Of a DNA stretch of 44,663 nt, positions 8,224 to 16,362 are shown in pieces. Each line of letters opens with the position of its first letter. The stretch's first letter is position 1. The position numbers were made by a program, and so were the translations under genes. The stretch lies in NCBI GenBank assembly GCA_030538215.1, contig JAUNUM010000011.1, positions 1-44,663 on the forward strand. The letters are read 5' to 3'. Source of the stretch: Bacteroidia bacterium (GTDB lineage Bacteria; Bacteroidota; Bacteroidia; Bacteroidales; Dysgonomonadaceae). Below the pieces are notes generated by a model that ran no database searches, had not been told where the DNA came from, and saw nothing but the letters and a program-made list of their open reading frames with translations.

Positions 8224-9522
8224 TTAGTTTTCGTCGGTTACAGGAATATTTGTATTTACATTTTTAGAACCTATGAGTGCATAATATAGTAAGAAAATCA
8301 ATGCTATAATAATAACCCAATAACTGTTGATGTAGCCAATTCGATCAGCAAATACGCCCTGAATTGCGGGTAGAACTCCACCGCCCATCACCATTACCAT
8401 GAAAAATCCGGAAGCTGCTTCGGTATATTTACCCAATCCTTCTACCGCGAGGTTGAAAATACCGCCCCACATAACGGAAGTACACAATCCGCACAGCACG
8501 AGGAAAATAATGCTCACAGGAATTTGAACTATACCGAAAGATATGTCGGATTGAAATACAGGCATGCTCGCCATTTTTTCAATAGGTGTAAAAACTGCTG
8601 CCAAAACAAAAATTATACCCATAATAGATACAACTGTGAGCATGGTTTTACTGGAGACTTTTCCTCCTATAGAAGCGCCAATTAAACGCCCAATTAGCAT
8701 TAGAAACCAATAAGTTCCTACAACCGAACCGGCAATTGTGGGATTATAAGCTAATCCGCCATCGGCTACTGAACTTGTCATAAATGGGTTGATAAACATC
8801 TGAATACCAACTTCAATACCAACATACAAGAAAATTGCCACAGCGCCTAATACAAAGTGACGAAAAGCAAAAGGACTGTGTTCGTGTTTAACATTTTGTT
8901 TACGAGCAGAAAGACTTGGCTCTGGAATTGAAACAAAAAACAAAACAATAAATGCCAATGCAAAAATACCCATTGCTAAGAAAAGCGCCGGATAAGCATC
9001 TGTAATATTAGCATTAGCTACGTTGCTACCAATTAGATAACCAACCAAAACAGGAACAATTGTTGCCATTAATGAGTTGAACGAACCTCCTACTTGTATT
9101 AACTGATTACCTTTGTTGCCACCTCCACCAAGAGTGTTTAACATAGGGTTCACAACGGTATTAAGCATACACATGGAAAAACCTGCAACGAAAGCGCCAA
9201 TTAAATAAACTATAAAACTACTCGATTCCCCGGCTAATACCATAATACCAACGCCTGCAAAGCCGATAAATATTGCCCATAATGCAGTTTTCTTGTATCC
9301 TATTTTTTGCAACATCTGCCCAGCCGGATAACCCATGAAAGCATAAGCAATAAAATTGGCAAAATAGCCCAAAGTGGACATGAAATTGGAGGTGGTAAAT
9401 TGGTTCTTAACAATTACCCCCATTGGATTTGCTAATCCGGTAACAAATGAAATCATACCGAAAAGAGCAATCATCATAATTATCGGTAACAGATAATTTT
9501 TCTTTTGTGTTGTTGTATTCAT
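8224..9522 (-). CDS. GluP/FucP-type MFS sugar:H+ symporter
   Basis: A 432-residue protein with about 12 hydrophobic helices, similar to the FucP/GluP group of the major facilitator superfamily that imports glucose, galactose or fucose. Recognisable segments include the N-terminal FGMISFVTGLANPMG, GFSMCMLNTVVNPMLN, and the second-half GLCTSVMWGGIFNLA. Sitting between galM and galK, its most likely cargo is galactose (and perhaps glucose). The gaps of 38 nt to galM and 47 nt to galK indicate one operon. Confidence 0.92.
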   Translation of the reverse strand: MNTTTQKKNYLLPIIMMIALFGMISFVTGLANPMGVIVKNQFTTSNFMSTLGYFANFIAYAFMGYPAGQMLQKIGYKKTALWAIFIGFAGVGIMVLAGESSSFIVYLIGAFVAGFSMCMLNTVVNPMLNTLGGGGNKGNQLIQVGGSFNSLMATIVPVLVGYLIGSNVANANITDAYPALFLAMGIFALAFIVLFFVSIPEPSLSARKQNVKHEHSPFAFRHFVLGAVAIFLYVGIEVGIQMFINPFMTSSVADGGLAYNPTIAGSVVGTYWFLMLIGRLIGASIGGKVSSKTMLTVVSIMGIIFVLAAVFTPIEKMASMPVFQSDISFGIVQIPVSIIFLVLCGLCTSVMWGGIFNLAVEGLGKYTEAASGFFMVMVMGGGVLPAIQGVFADRIGYINSYWVIIIALIFLLYYALIGSKNVNTNIPVTDEN

Positions 9523-9560
9523 ACTTTATAATTTTTATGGTTGTAGTAAAAAAATGATAT

Positions 9561-10634
9561 TTATACTGAGAATTTGTATGTCGTTCTTGAGTTGAATGTC
9601 TCTTCAGGTTTTAAAATTACCGACGGATATTCCGGTTTATTGATGCTATCGGGGAAATGTTGAGTTTCAAAGCAAACGGCTGAACGTTCAGGATATCGAT
9701 GTCCTTTTTTCGCTACAAACCCGCCCGTCATCCAGTTTCCCGTGTACATCTGTACGCCGGGTTCAGTAGTGTACATTTCCATTTTTATTCCTGTTTTTGG
9801 TGATTCGCAAACACCTGCAAAAGAATATTCGTTTTCCGATTTCTTGTTTAAAATAAAAGTATGATCGTATCCTTTACCGAAATGTAGTTGCTCAAAATCA
9901 TTGTTAATCCGCTCACCAATAGTATGAGGTGTCGTAAAATCCATTGGAGTATTTTTCACAGATACCGCCGCTCCATACGGAATTGCTGTTGCATCGGTCG
10001 GCAAATAAGTATCAGCATTCAACGTTAAAATGTGGTCGCCGATATATGGATCGCCTTCACCCGAAAGATTAAAATAGGAGTGATTGGTGAGATTCAGAAT
10101 GGTTGTTTTATCTGTAGTTGCTTTATACGTAATATCTAAAGCGTTGTCTTCGGTAAGCGTATAAATAAGCGTTACTGACAGATTTCCCGGAAAACCCTCT
10201 TCTCCGTCTGCAGATAAATAGTACAGTTCGATACTATTTTTCGAAATATTTTTCACATCCCAAACCACGGCGTTGAATCCTTTTAAGCCGCCGTGAAGTG
10301 AGTTAGGCCCGTTATTAATGGCCAATTCATATTCTTTACCGTCCAAAGTGAACTTACCGTTGGCAATCCGATTGGCGGTTCTGCCGCAAATAGCTCCAAA
10401 ATAGGGCTCTTCCGATTTCAGATATTCATCAATGGATGAATGCCCCAAGACAACGTCAGTTAAGACATTATTCTTATCGGGAACTATTAGCGAAACAATT
10501 TTCGCACCGAAATTTGTAACTGTAACTTCGCTTCCAATTTTATTGGTAAGGACGTATAAGCCGGCTTGCTTTCCATCGATTTCTTTTTCGAACGCGCTTG
10601 ACAGCAAACCGGACTTGCTATACATTTTATCCAT
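9561..10634 (-). CDS. galM: Aldose 1-epimerase (mutarotase)
   Basis: A 357-residue galactose mutarotase-like protein interconverting alpha and beta anomers. Family features: GRTANRIANGKF (substrate Arg), NNGPNSLHGG (conserved His), LTNHSYFNL (catalytic His region), GYDHTF and CFETQHFPDS with the catalytic Glu near the C-terminus. No signal peptide is evident, so it should act in the cytoplasm. It is the first gene of the gal operon. A strong 18-bp inverted repeat lies upstream at 10701-10744. An ATG three codons downstream (10625) is an alternative start. Confidence 0.94.
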   Translation of the reverse strand: MDKMYSKSGLLSSAFEKEIDGKQAGLYVLTNKIGSEVTVTNFGAKIVSLIVPDKNNVLTDVVLGHSSIDEYLKSEEPYFGAICGRTANRIANGKFTLDGKEYELAINNGPNSLHGGLKGFNAVVWDVKNISKNSIELYYLSADGEEGFPGNLSVTLIYTLTEDNALDITYKATTDKTTILNLTNHSYFNLSGEGDPYIGDHILTLNADTYLPTDATAIPYGAAVSVKNTPMDFTTPHTIGERINNDFEQLHFGKGYDHTFILNKKSENEYSFAGVCESPKTGIKMEMYTTEPGVQMYTGNWMTGGFVAKKGHRYPERSAVCFETQHFPDSINKPEYPSVILKPEETFNSRTTYKFSV

Positions 10635-10700
10635 GTTTTTTGAGGTTTAAAAATAAGATGGTGATGAAGATTGGATCTCTCTTTAAAAATTCGTGTAAAA

Positions 10701-10744
10701 ATAACACATTTTTAAATTATTCAACGAATTTAAAAATGTGTTAT
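10701..10744. promoter_or_regulatory. 18-bp perfect inverted repeat: terminator or operator upstream of the gal operon
   Basis: The arms 10701-10718 and 10727-10744 are perfectly complementary around an 8-nt loop, with the core AACACATTTTTAAATT. The element lies 67 nt upstream of the galM start and 134 nt downstream of the CBS-protein stop. It could therefore terminate that gene, or serve as a regulator site for the gal operon. The very AT-rich stem makes a binding site at least as likely as a terminator. Confidence 0.55.
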
Positions 10745-10877
10745 AAAACATATTCCCCCAATTAGAAAGCTCTTTTTTAAAGAACACATCACACTTTAAA
10801 ACACACAACCATCTGATCTTATGTTTATTAAATATTTTAATTATGTATGATTTTTTATTTATTAAGAAGAACAAAAA

Positions 10878-12179
10878 TCACGATTTCTCATGATGTTCTT
10901 TCGTTTTTTTCGTAACCATTACCTTATCAATTTTATTTCCGTCAACATCAACAATCTCGAATGTGGTATTTTCATACATAAAAACATCTCCCACTTGCGG
11001 AATTTTATTAATATTCGACAGCACAAATCCGGCAACGGTAGAGTAGTCTATTTCTTCGAAATCGATGATAAAATCATCAATATAGTTAGTCAAAACCTCA
11101 ATGGGTGCCTCGCCATTAATTAACGCCGAATTTTCGTTTCGCATAAAGATATCGGGTTCTTCAATTTCATTTTCGTTAGGAATTGAGCCAACCAAGTTTT
11201 CGATAATATCATGAAGTGTAATAATTCCATCTAAACTTCCATATTCGTCAACTACAACTGCAAAAAACTTGTGGTTTTGACGAAATTGCTCCAAAACTTT
11301 TCGTGCGCGCAGCGTAGAAGGAATTATTAGTGGTTCGTAAACCAGTTTTTGAATCTCGATATCGCCTTTCTTATATAATTCCGACAATAATTCTTTCATT
11401 GCCACAATGCCCACAAATTCATCCAACGTTTTATTACAAACAAGCACCCGACTGTGTCTGGTTTGCAATAAATCGTTTATCACTTCAGCTTTTTCGTTCG
11501 AAATATCCACCCACTCTACATCGGTACGGTGTGTCATTAAATGCCGGGCACGCTTATCGGAAAAATAAAAAACCTGTTCGTGAATAATATTCTCTTCTCT
11601 TTCTATAACTCCTTCTTTTGAAGCAGTTTTCAACATTGCCCGAAGCTCCATTTCCGAGATTACGTCATCTTTAGGCTTCAATCCGATAAGTTTATTGAAC
11701 AACCCGGTAGAAATAGCCAAAAAACGAACAAACGGATAAAAAACAAGACTTACAAAATGGATGGGACGAGAAACAGCAATTGCCACTTTCTCGGCACTGT
11801 TTAGCGCAACAGTTTTTGGCACTAATTCTCCAATAACTATTGACAAATAAGTAATAGCAACAACCACAATTACCATTGAAATAGTTTCTGCATAAGGCGC
11901 GCTCCACGCAAACTGATCGAAAAAAGGTGTTAAATAAACGGAAAGCGTAGCTCCCCCGTAGGCTCCGTTCACGATGCCGATAAGTGTAATTCCTACTTGC
12001 ACGGACGACAAAAAACTATCTGGGTCGGATTGCAATTTTAATGCTTTTTCCGCTCCTTTATTTCCTTTTTTCCGTTCCGCCTCAAGTTTGGTTTTTTTTG
12101 CCGATACTACGGCAATTTCCGACATGGCAAAAAAACCATTTAGGATGATTAGGAATAATATAATGAGAATGTCAATCAT
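10878..12179 (-). CDS. CNNM/CorC-HlyC family membrane protein with CBS domains
   Basis: A 433-residue protein with an N-terminal CNNM (DUF21) domain of three to four helices (about residues 1-190). A paired CBS domain follows (about 205-330; MTHRTDVEWVDI, VVDEYGSLDGIITLHDI), then a C-terminal CorC_HlyC domain (about 345-425). These proteins are linked to Mg2+/Co2+ transport or resistance; older annotations call them hemolysins. It sits 44 nt downstream of the nucleotidyltransferase in the same direction, so the two may be cotranscribed although no functional link is clear. Confidence 0.92.
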   Translation of the reverse strand: MIDILIILFLIILNGFFAMSEIAVVSAKKTKLEAERKKGNKGAEKALKLQSDPDSFLSSVQVGITLIGIVNGAYGGATLSVYLTPFFDQFAWSAPYAETISMVIVVVAITYLSIVIGELVPKTVALNSAEKVAIAVSRPIHFVSLVFYPFVRFLAISTGLFNKLIGLKPKDDVISEMELRAMLKTASKEGVIEREENIIHEQVFYFSDKRARHLMTHRTDVEWVDISNEKAEVINDLLQTRHSRVLVCNKTLDEFVGIVAMKELLSELYKKGDIEIQKLVYEPLIIPSTLRARKVLEQFRQNHKFFAVVVDEYGSLDGIITLHDIIENLVGSIPNENEIEEPDIFMRNENSALINGEAPIEVLTNYIDDFIIDFEEIDYSTVAGFVLSNINKIPQVGDVFMYENTTFEIVDVDGNKIDKVMVTKKTKEHHEKS

Positions 12180-12223
12180 TTTTTATGTGGATATTAAGAT
12201 GTCCGGCATCCAACATATTAAAA

Positions 12224-13126
12224 TCACCAAAGTGGTGATGGATAAGTTCCATCATCCGCCAATTTTTGTAGTTTTTCAACCACACCTGGACGATCTTCGG
12301 CGTAAGTTACACCAAACCATTTCGATGGCGTATCCAATACTTTTACAGTAGAAGTACCGCTAATGATAAGATTATTCACTACCAAGGGAATAAAATATTC
12401 GGCTTTTATGTTTTCTGCATTTTCTTTCAGAAATTTCACGAAGTGGTTATCCGAATGCTTGAAATAATCGGGCGTAAAACCCCACATATTCATCGATACC
12501 GGCGTATTATCATCAATGGCAATCCAATTTTCGCTTTCATCTTTGTATTTTACTGCACCGTCTATGCGTTTTACTTGTGTGCGCTCTACCACTCCGGTAA
12601 GATTTTCGGTCTCATCGGTTTCACAAACACCGCGAGCAACCGTTCCGCTTTCCGAAAGCGTATTCCCTACCCTATAACCTACCATGCAGTACTTATTTTC
12701 CTTGTTTTCAAGTGTTTTCAAGTAATCGGCAAGTACTTTGAAACTTTCACGTCCATAAAAATCATCAGCATTTATCACAGCAAATGGCTCATTAATAACG
12801 CTTTTCCCCATCATTACAGCATGATTGGTTCCCCAAGGTTTCACACGACCTTCGGGAACAGAAAATCCTTCAGGAAGAGTTTCAAGTTCTTGAAAAACCA
12901 GTTCCACTGGAATTTTAGATTTGTATTTTTTTACAATTTTATGACGAAAATCTTCTTCAAACGATTGACGAATAACAAAAACAAGCTTACCGAATCCGGC
13001 ATTCACAGCGTCAAAAATGGAATAATCCATAATGGTTTCACCGTTTGGGCCCACGCCGTCTAACTGTTTTAATCCGCCGTAACGACTTCCCATTCCTGCT
13101 GCTAATACAAATAATGTTGGTTTCAT
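12224..13126 (-). CDS. NDP-sugar nucleotidyltransferase
   Basis: A 300-residue protein with the GT-A-like nucleotidyltransferase fold. The N-terminal signature LAAGMGSRYGGLKQLDGVG binds the nucleotide and VINADDFYGRES carries the metal-binding Asp. The region is like glucose-1-phosphate or other sugar-1-phosphate nucleotidylyltransferases, but the sugar cannot be assigned. The start at 13126 is an ATG; a minus-strand TAAATTTG (13165-13172) is a plausible -7 element 39 nt upstream. The downstream gene is the CNNM/CBS protein. Confidence 0.88.
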   Translation of the reverse strand: MKPTLFVLAAGMGSRYGGLKQLDGVGPNGETIMDYSIFDAVNAGFGKLVFVIRQSFEEDFRHKIVKKYKSKIPVELVFQELETLPEGFSVPEGRVKPWGTNHAVMMGKSVINEPFAVINADDFYGRESFKVLADYLKTLENKENKYCMVGYRVGNTLSESGTVARGVCETDETENLTGVVERTQVKRIDGAVKYKDESENWIAIDDNTPVSMNMWGFTPDYFKHSDNHFVKFLKENAENIKAEYFIPLVVNNLIISGTSTVKVLDTPSKWFGVTYAEDRPGVVEKLQKLADDGTYPSPLW

Positions 13127-13164
13127 TTATATTTTTAATTAATTGATAAAACTTTCTCAATGCG

Positions 13165-13172
13165 CAAATTTA
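13165..13172 (-). promoter_or_regulatory. Candidate -7 element for the nucleotidyltransferase gene
   Basis: Minus-strand TAAATTTG fits TAnnTTTG and lies 39 nt upstream of the ATG at 13126. No clear -33 element was found. Confidence 0.4.
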
Positions 13173-13252
13173 AGGAAAAAGATTGACGAAAAACATTTCA
13201 TTCGGAAAAGATTATTAACAAACTTCGTTTTCTTTTTACATCCGAAATAGAT

Positions 13253-13260
13253 TATCTTTG
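13253..13260 (+). promoter_or_regulatory. Candidate -7 element for arfB
   Basis: TATCTTTG matches TAnnTTTG and lies 28 nt upstream of the arfB ATG at 13288. The -33 region is T-rich without a perfect TTTG. Confidence 0.5.
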
Positions 13261-13287
13261 TTTAAAAGCAACAGATATTTTTAGAAA

Positions 13288-13695
13288 ATGAATTTAAAAA
13301 TAGACCAACTCATTGGCGAGTGCATATTTAGTACGGCTCGTAGCAGCGGTTCTGGCGGACAAAATGTGAACAAAGTAGAAACTAAAGTTTTACTTTCGTT
13401 TAACGTCCAAAACTCTCAGATTTTGAGCGATGAACAAAAAGAAATGCTTATCTATAAGCTAAAAAACAGGATAACCAAAGACGGTATTCTTCAGCTTTCA
13501 AGCGAAACAGAACGTACGCAATTGATGAATAAAAAGGCAGTATCTAATAAGTTTATCTCAATGGTACAAAACGCGTTGAAACCCGTTAAAAAAAGAAAAT
13601 CCACCAAACCTACAGCCGCATCTATTAAAAAACGACTGGAAGAAAAGAAACGGGTGAGTGAGAAGAAAAAAATGCGCTCCGATAGAGATTTTTAA
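13288..13695 (+). CDS. arfB: Peptidyl-tRNA hydrolase ArfB (alternative ribosome rescue)
   Basis: A 135-residue class I release-factor-like protein. The catalytic GGQ motif lies in SSGSGGQNVNKVETKV near residue 29. The C-terminus is a long, very basic tail (repeated K/R from about residue 105). That is the ArfB/YaeJ pattern: no codon-recognition domain, and a tail that enters the mRNA channel of stalled ribosomes. It hydrolyses peptidyl-tRNA to rescue non-stop complexes. Its TAA stop overlaps the TAA of the convergent pseudouridine synthase gene (shared TTAA). Confidence 0.94.
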   Translation: MNLKIDQLIGECIFSTARSSGSGGQNVNKVETKVLLSFNVQNSQILSDEQKEMLIYKLKNRITKDGILQLSSETERTQLMNKKAVSNKFISMVQNALKPVKKRKSTKPTAASIKKRLEEKKRVSEKKKMRSDRDF

Positions 13696-14357
13696 ACAAA
13701 TTCGTGCCACAAATTATCTTCCGGTGTAGGTGCCACAACTTCTATTTTTTCTTTCGAAACGGGATGAATAAACGAAATTCTACGAGCGTGTAAACTTATA
13801 CTTCCATCGGGATTAGAGCGTTCGGCGCCATATTTCAAGTCACCTTTTATCGGACTTCCAATTTTTGACAATTGACAACGGATTTGATGATGACGTCCGG
13901 TTTCCAAATTTACTTCCAATAGATAGTAATTTTGAGATTTTCCAACTAATTTATAATGTAATATCGACTTTTTGGTATTAGGCTTTTCAATATCGTAAGC
14001 TGTAGATTTATTGGTTCTTTCGTTTTTAATCAGGTAATGTATAAGCGTAGCTTCCTGTTTTTCAGGTAGTTTTTTCACAATTGCCCAATAAGTTTTATCA
14101 ACTTCGTCTTTTTTGAACAGTTCATTCATACGCGAAAGTGCTTTGCTTGTTTTGGCAAATACCACTATTCCGCTCGTTGGACGGTCAAGCCGATGCGTAA
14201 CGCCACAAAACACATTGCCCGGCTTGTTGTACTTCTTTTTCAGATATTCTTTTACTATATCCGAAAGCGGTTTATCACCCGTTTTATCGCCCTGCACAAT
14301 TTCACCAGATGCTTTATTGACGATGATAATATGGTTGTCTTCGTATAAAACAGTCAT
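13692..14357 (-). CDS. RluA-family RNA pseudouridine synthase
   Basis: A 221-residue pseudouridine synthase of the RluA/RsuA superfamily without an S4 domain. The catalytic Asp is in HRLDRPTSGIVVFAKT (about residue 58), and the family motif GRHHQIRCQLSKIGSPIKGD is near residue 155. The target is rRNA or tRNA, but the exact position cannot be assigned. Its stop overlaps arfB by four bases on the opposite strand. The fabG gene lies upstream in the same direction, separated by a hairpin at 14387-14410. Confidence 0.92.
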   Translation of the reverse strand: MTVLYEDNHIIIVNKASGEIVQGDKTGDKPLSDIVKEYLKKKYNKPGNVFCGVTHRLDRPTSGIVVFAKTSKALSRMNELFKKDEVDKTYWAIVKKLPEKQEATLIHYLIKNERTNKSTAYDIEKPNTKKSILHYKLVGKSQNYYLLEVNLETGRHHQIRCQLSKIGSPIKGDLKYGAERSNPDGSISLHARRISFIHPVSKEKIEVVAPTPEDNLWHEFV

Positions 14358-14386
14358 TTTAATAAAGCAAATTATTTAGAAAAATA

Positions 14387-14410
14387 AGAGACGCGATGCA
14401 TCACGTCTCT
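14387..14410. terminator. AGAGACG-family hairpin, probable fabG terminator
   Basis: AGAGACG (14387-14393) pairs with CGTCTCT (14404-14410), with an inner GATG/CATC stem and one mismatch. It lies 44 nt past the fabG stop. The same outer stem recurs at 32956, 33029 and 38499. A CCCCTTCAGAGGAGTTAGG repeat fragment lies beside it (14432-14452). Confidence 0.6.
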
Positions 14411-14453
14411 ACAAATACATTTATGAAAAATCCCCTTCAGAGGAGTTAGGAAT

Positions 14454-15200
14454 TTACATATTCATCCCGCCGCAAACATGAATTACTTGTCCGCTCACAT
14501 ACGAAGACAGGTCTGAAGCGAGAAATAACGTAGCATTCGCAACATCATCCGGTGTGCCGCCACGGCGCAATGGGATTTGCTTTGCCCACTCGTTGCGCAC
14601 TTCTTCCGATAGTTGTCCGGTCATATCGGTAATAATAAATCCGGGAGCGATAGCATTGGCACGAATTCCACGAGAACCAAATTCTTTTGCCACTGATTTT
14701 GCCAAACCGATCATACCGGCTTTTGAAGCAGAGTAGTTAGATTGTCCGGCATTTCCCGAAACCCCCACAACAGAACTCATATTAATAATGCTTCCCGATT
14801 TTTGGCGCATCATCACGGGCGTAACCGCGTGAATGAAGTTAAATGCCGATTTCAGATTCACGTTAATAACGGCATCCCATTGTTGCTCGGTCATGCGCAT
14901 CATTAAACCGTCTTTAGTAATACCGGCGTTGTTCACCAAAATATCAATACGACCGAAGTCTTTCATTATTTCATCAACAACCGTATGTGTTTCTTCAAAA
15001 TTGGCTGCGTTGGATGCATATCCTTTGCATTTCACACCAAGTGATTCAATTTCGCGCTCAGTGGCTTGTCCGTTTTCATCGATAGTTAAATCGGTAAACG
15101 CAATATTAGCGCCTTCTCCGGCTAATTTTAACGCAATAGCCTTTCCAATACCGCGAGCTGCACCGGTAATAAGTGCTGTTTTTCCTTCTAACAATTTCAT
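14454..15200 (-). CDS. fabG: 3-oxoacyl-[acyl-carrier-protein] reductase
   Basis: A 248-residue short-chain dehydrogenase/reductase. The NADP-binding TGAARGIG is at about residue 13, the NNAG motif at about 90, the catalytic Ser in INMSSVVG, and Tyr/Lys in YSASK at about 152-156. The close match in length and motifs to FabG supports the second step of the fatty-acid elongation cycle (3-ketoacyl-ACP to 3-hydroxyacyl-ACP). A TetR-type regulator lies 52 nt upstream in the same direction, an arrangement that suggests cotranscription and control of lipid metabolism (inference). Confidence 0.93.
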   Translation of the reverse strand: MKLLEGKTALITGAARGIGKAIALKLAGEGANIAFTDLTIDENGQATEREIESLGVKCKGYASNAANFEETHTVVDEIMKDFGRIDILVNNAGITKDGLMMRMTEQQWDAVINVNLKSAFNFIHAVTPVMMRQKSGSIINMSSVVGVSGNAGQSNYSASKAGMIGLAKSVAKEFGSRGIRANAIAPGFIITDMTGQLSEEVRNEWAKQIPLRRGGTPDDVANATLFLASDLSSYVSGQVIHVCGGMNM

Positions 15201-15252
15201 TATTTATGATTTTAAATTATTTCTAAAATTCTAACTTCTAATTTTCTATCTC

Positions 15253-15840
15253 TTAGCTATTTAATCCTTTAAAAATGATATTATAAACTATCTCTCTATC
15301 TTCTTGTTTGTCAAACCTTAAATCCAAAACACCACGGATAACCGGAACTTCCAGGCCCTTAAGTGCATAGTGCAATATTTCGGCAGTTTTGGATATTTCA
15401 TTAACGGTAAATACACCCGATTTGCAACCGTCGTCAAGAATAGTTTCCAAATATTGTATCTCTTTTCTATCAAACTCTTTGCGCACGTTCTCTACCAACC
15501 AGATATCTCGAAAAAAATCGGCACGAAGTGTTCCATTTCTACTTACTACATCCTTGATTATATTTAACCGAGAAAAAGTAAACATCATAAGTTTATCATC
15601 GGCCGGCAAATCGCGTTTGATAACATCCTCCAACGAGGAGTAAAGCTTTTCCAACTCTGAGCTAATAACCGCCCTGTAAATATCTTTTTTATTTTTAAAG
15701 TAAGTGTAGAGCGTTCTGCGCCCATATCCCGATGTCTCTGCTATCTCGTTCATAGTAACACTTTCGGCACCTCTTTTTGCAAAAAGTTGTCGAGCTACTT
15801 CTATGAGATTTCGTTTTGTTTTGGGTGTTGCAGCGGCCAT
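15253..15840 (-). CDS. TetR/AcrR family transcriptional regulator
   Basis: A 195-residue regulator with an N-terminal helix-turn-helix (about residues 10-55; ARQLFAKRGAESVTMNEIA, GRRTLYTYFKNKKDIYRAV) and an alpha-helical ligand-binding C-terminal domain. The ATG at 15840 is preferred over 15879 because a minus-strand TAnnTTTG element (15868-15875) would start transcription at about 15861, downstream of the earlier codon. It is upstream of fabG in the same direction, so it may regulate itself and fabG. The ligand is unknown. Confidence 0.9.
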   Translation of the reverse strand: MAAATPKTKRNLIEVARQLFAKRGAESVTMNEIAETSGYGRRTLYTYFKNKKDIYRAVISSELEKLYSSLEDVIKRDLPADDKLMMFTFSRLNIIKDVVSRNGTLRADFFRDIWLVENVRKEFDRKEIQYLETILDDGCKSGVFTVNEISKTAEILHYALKGLEVPVIRGVLDLRFDKQEDREIVYNIIFKGLNS

Positions 15841-16123
15841 TAAATGCACAGTTTCTATATGTTTGTGCAAAAATAGCATAAAGTTTTCTAGAAATGAAAC
15901 GATCAGCTAACAAAAATAGGAATAATGGAAAAAATAGTAGAGATTTTAATAAAAAGGCTGAGAAACTGTTTTAACTTTCATACAATTATTTATCCCATCT
16001 AGCTTCCCAAAATAAAGAAGAATTGCAGGCTAAGAACTATTTTTTACAGTATTAGAGATAGTTTTCATACTCCATCCACAATTAAGCTTACAACAAAAAA
16101 TATTTTAAAAAAACGACAAAATG
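15841..16123. other. AT-rich intergenic region upstream of the trp attenuator
   Basis: Apart from the TetR-gene promoter at its left edge and the trpB promoter just beyond its right edge, I see no gene, RNA or repeat here. Confidence 0.5.
15868..15875 (-). promoter_or_regulatory. Candidate -7 element for the TetR-fabG unit
   Basis: Minus-strand TATTTTTG matches TAnnTTTG, 28 nt upstream of the ATG at 15840. It decides the start choice for the TetR gene. Confidence 0.5.
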
Positions 16124-16154
16124 TTTGTTATTTCAAAAATAAGATATACATTTG
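16124..16154 (+). promoter_or_regulatory. Promoter of the trp leader/trpB unit
   Basis: TTTG (16124-16127), a 19-nt spacer, and TACATTTG (16147-16154) fit the Bacteroidetes -33/-7 consensus very well. Transcription would begin near 16161, about 14 nt before the leader-peptide ATG. Confidence 0.75.
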
Positions 16155-16174
16155 CAACTCAGATTTAAGAAAAA

Positions 16175-16255
16175 ATGAATATTAATCATTCAAATTATAC
16201 TTGGCGTTGGCAGGAATTTCATTTTAGACAATGGAATACCGGCTTTGTCGTGTAG
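16175..16255 (+). CDS. Trp leader peptide of a transcription attenuator
   Basis: A 26-codon reading frame begins 21 nt after the -7 element and ends in TAG. It contains three Trp codons, at residues 10, 12 and 20 (TWRWQ and RQWNT), which is far above chance for the rarest amino acid. It is followed 30 nt later by an intrinsic terminator and then by a tryptophan synthase beta-chain gene. This is the classical arrangement for ribosome-mediated attenuation, where stalling at Trp codons when tryptophan is scarce prevents terminator formation. The peptide itself is probably only regulatory. It is too short for ordinary gene prediction. Confidence 0.85.
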   Translation: MNINHSNYTWRWQEFHFRQWNTGFVV

Positions 16256-16287
16256 TGCTTTAATGTTATAAAATCGTGAAGAAAGCA
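16256..16287 (+). promoter_or_regulatory. Candidate antiterminator pairing in the trp leader
   Basis: TGCTTT (16256-16261), directly after the leader stop codon, can pair with AAAGCA (16282-16287). GGC at 16241-16243 can extend this to GCC at 16288-16290. The pairing competes with the base of the terminator. A ribosome at the stop codon would cover it; one stalled at the Trp codons would leave it free. This is a model from base pairing only. Confidence 0.4.
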
Positions 16288-16321
16288 GCCTGTTGTCTAA
16301 CAAACAACAGGCTGTTTTTTT
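16282..16321 (+). terminator. Trp attenuator terminator
   Basis: CAGCCTGTTGT (16286-16296) pairs perfectly with ACAACAGGCTG (16304-16314) around a 7-nt loop and is followed by seven T. It lies between the Trp-rich leader peptide and trpB (start 16363). Confidence 0.9.
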
Positions 16322-16362
16322 ATTACCTAACTTATCAAAATAAATTATTAAAACATTTACAA

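Noticed and set aside
10683-10874. 63-codon minus-strand frame between the CBS protein and galM
   Set aside because: It overlaps the 18-bp inverted repeat and is dominated by Lys, Asn, Phe and Ile codons typical of AT-rich non-coding DNA.
12443-13063. 206-codon plus-strand open frame
   Set aside because: It lies entirely antisense to the sugar nucleotidyltransferase, which has clear family motifs. The antisense product shows none and is a by-product of codon bias.
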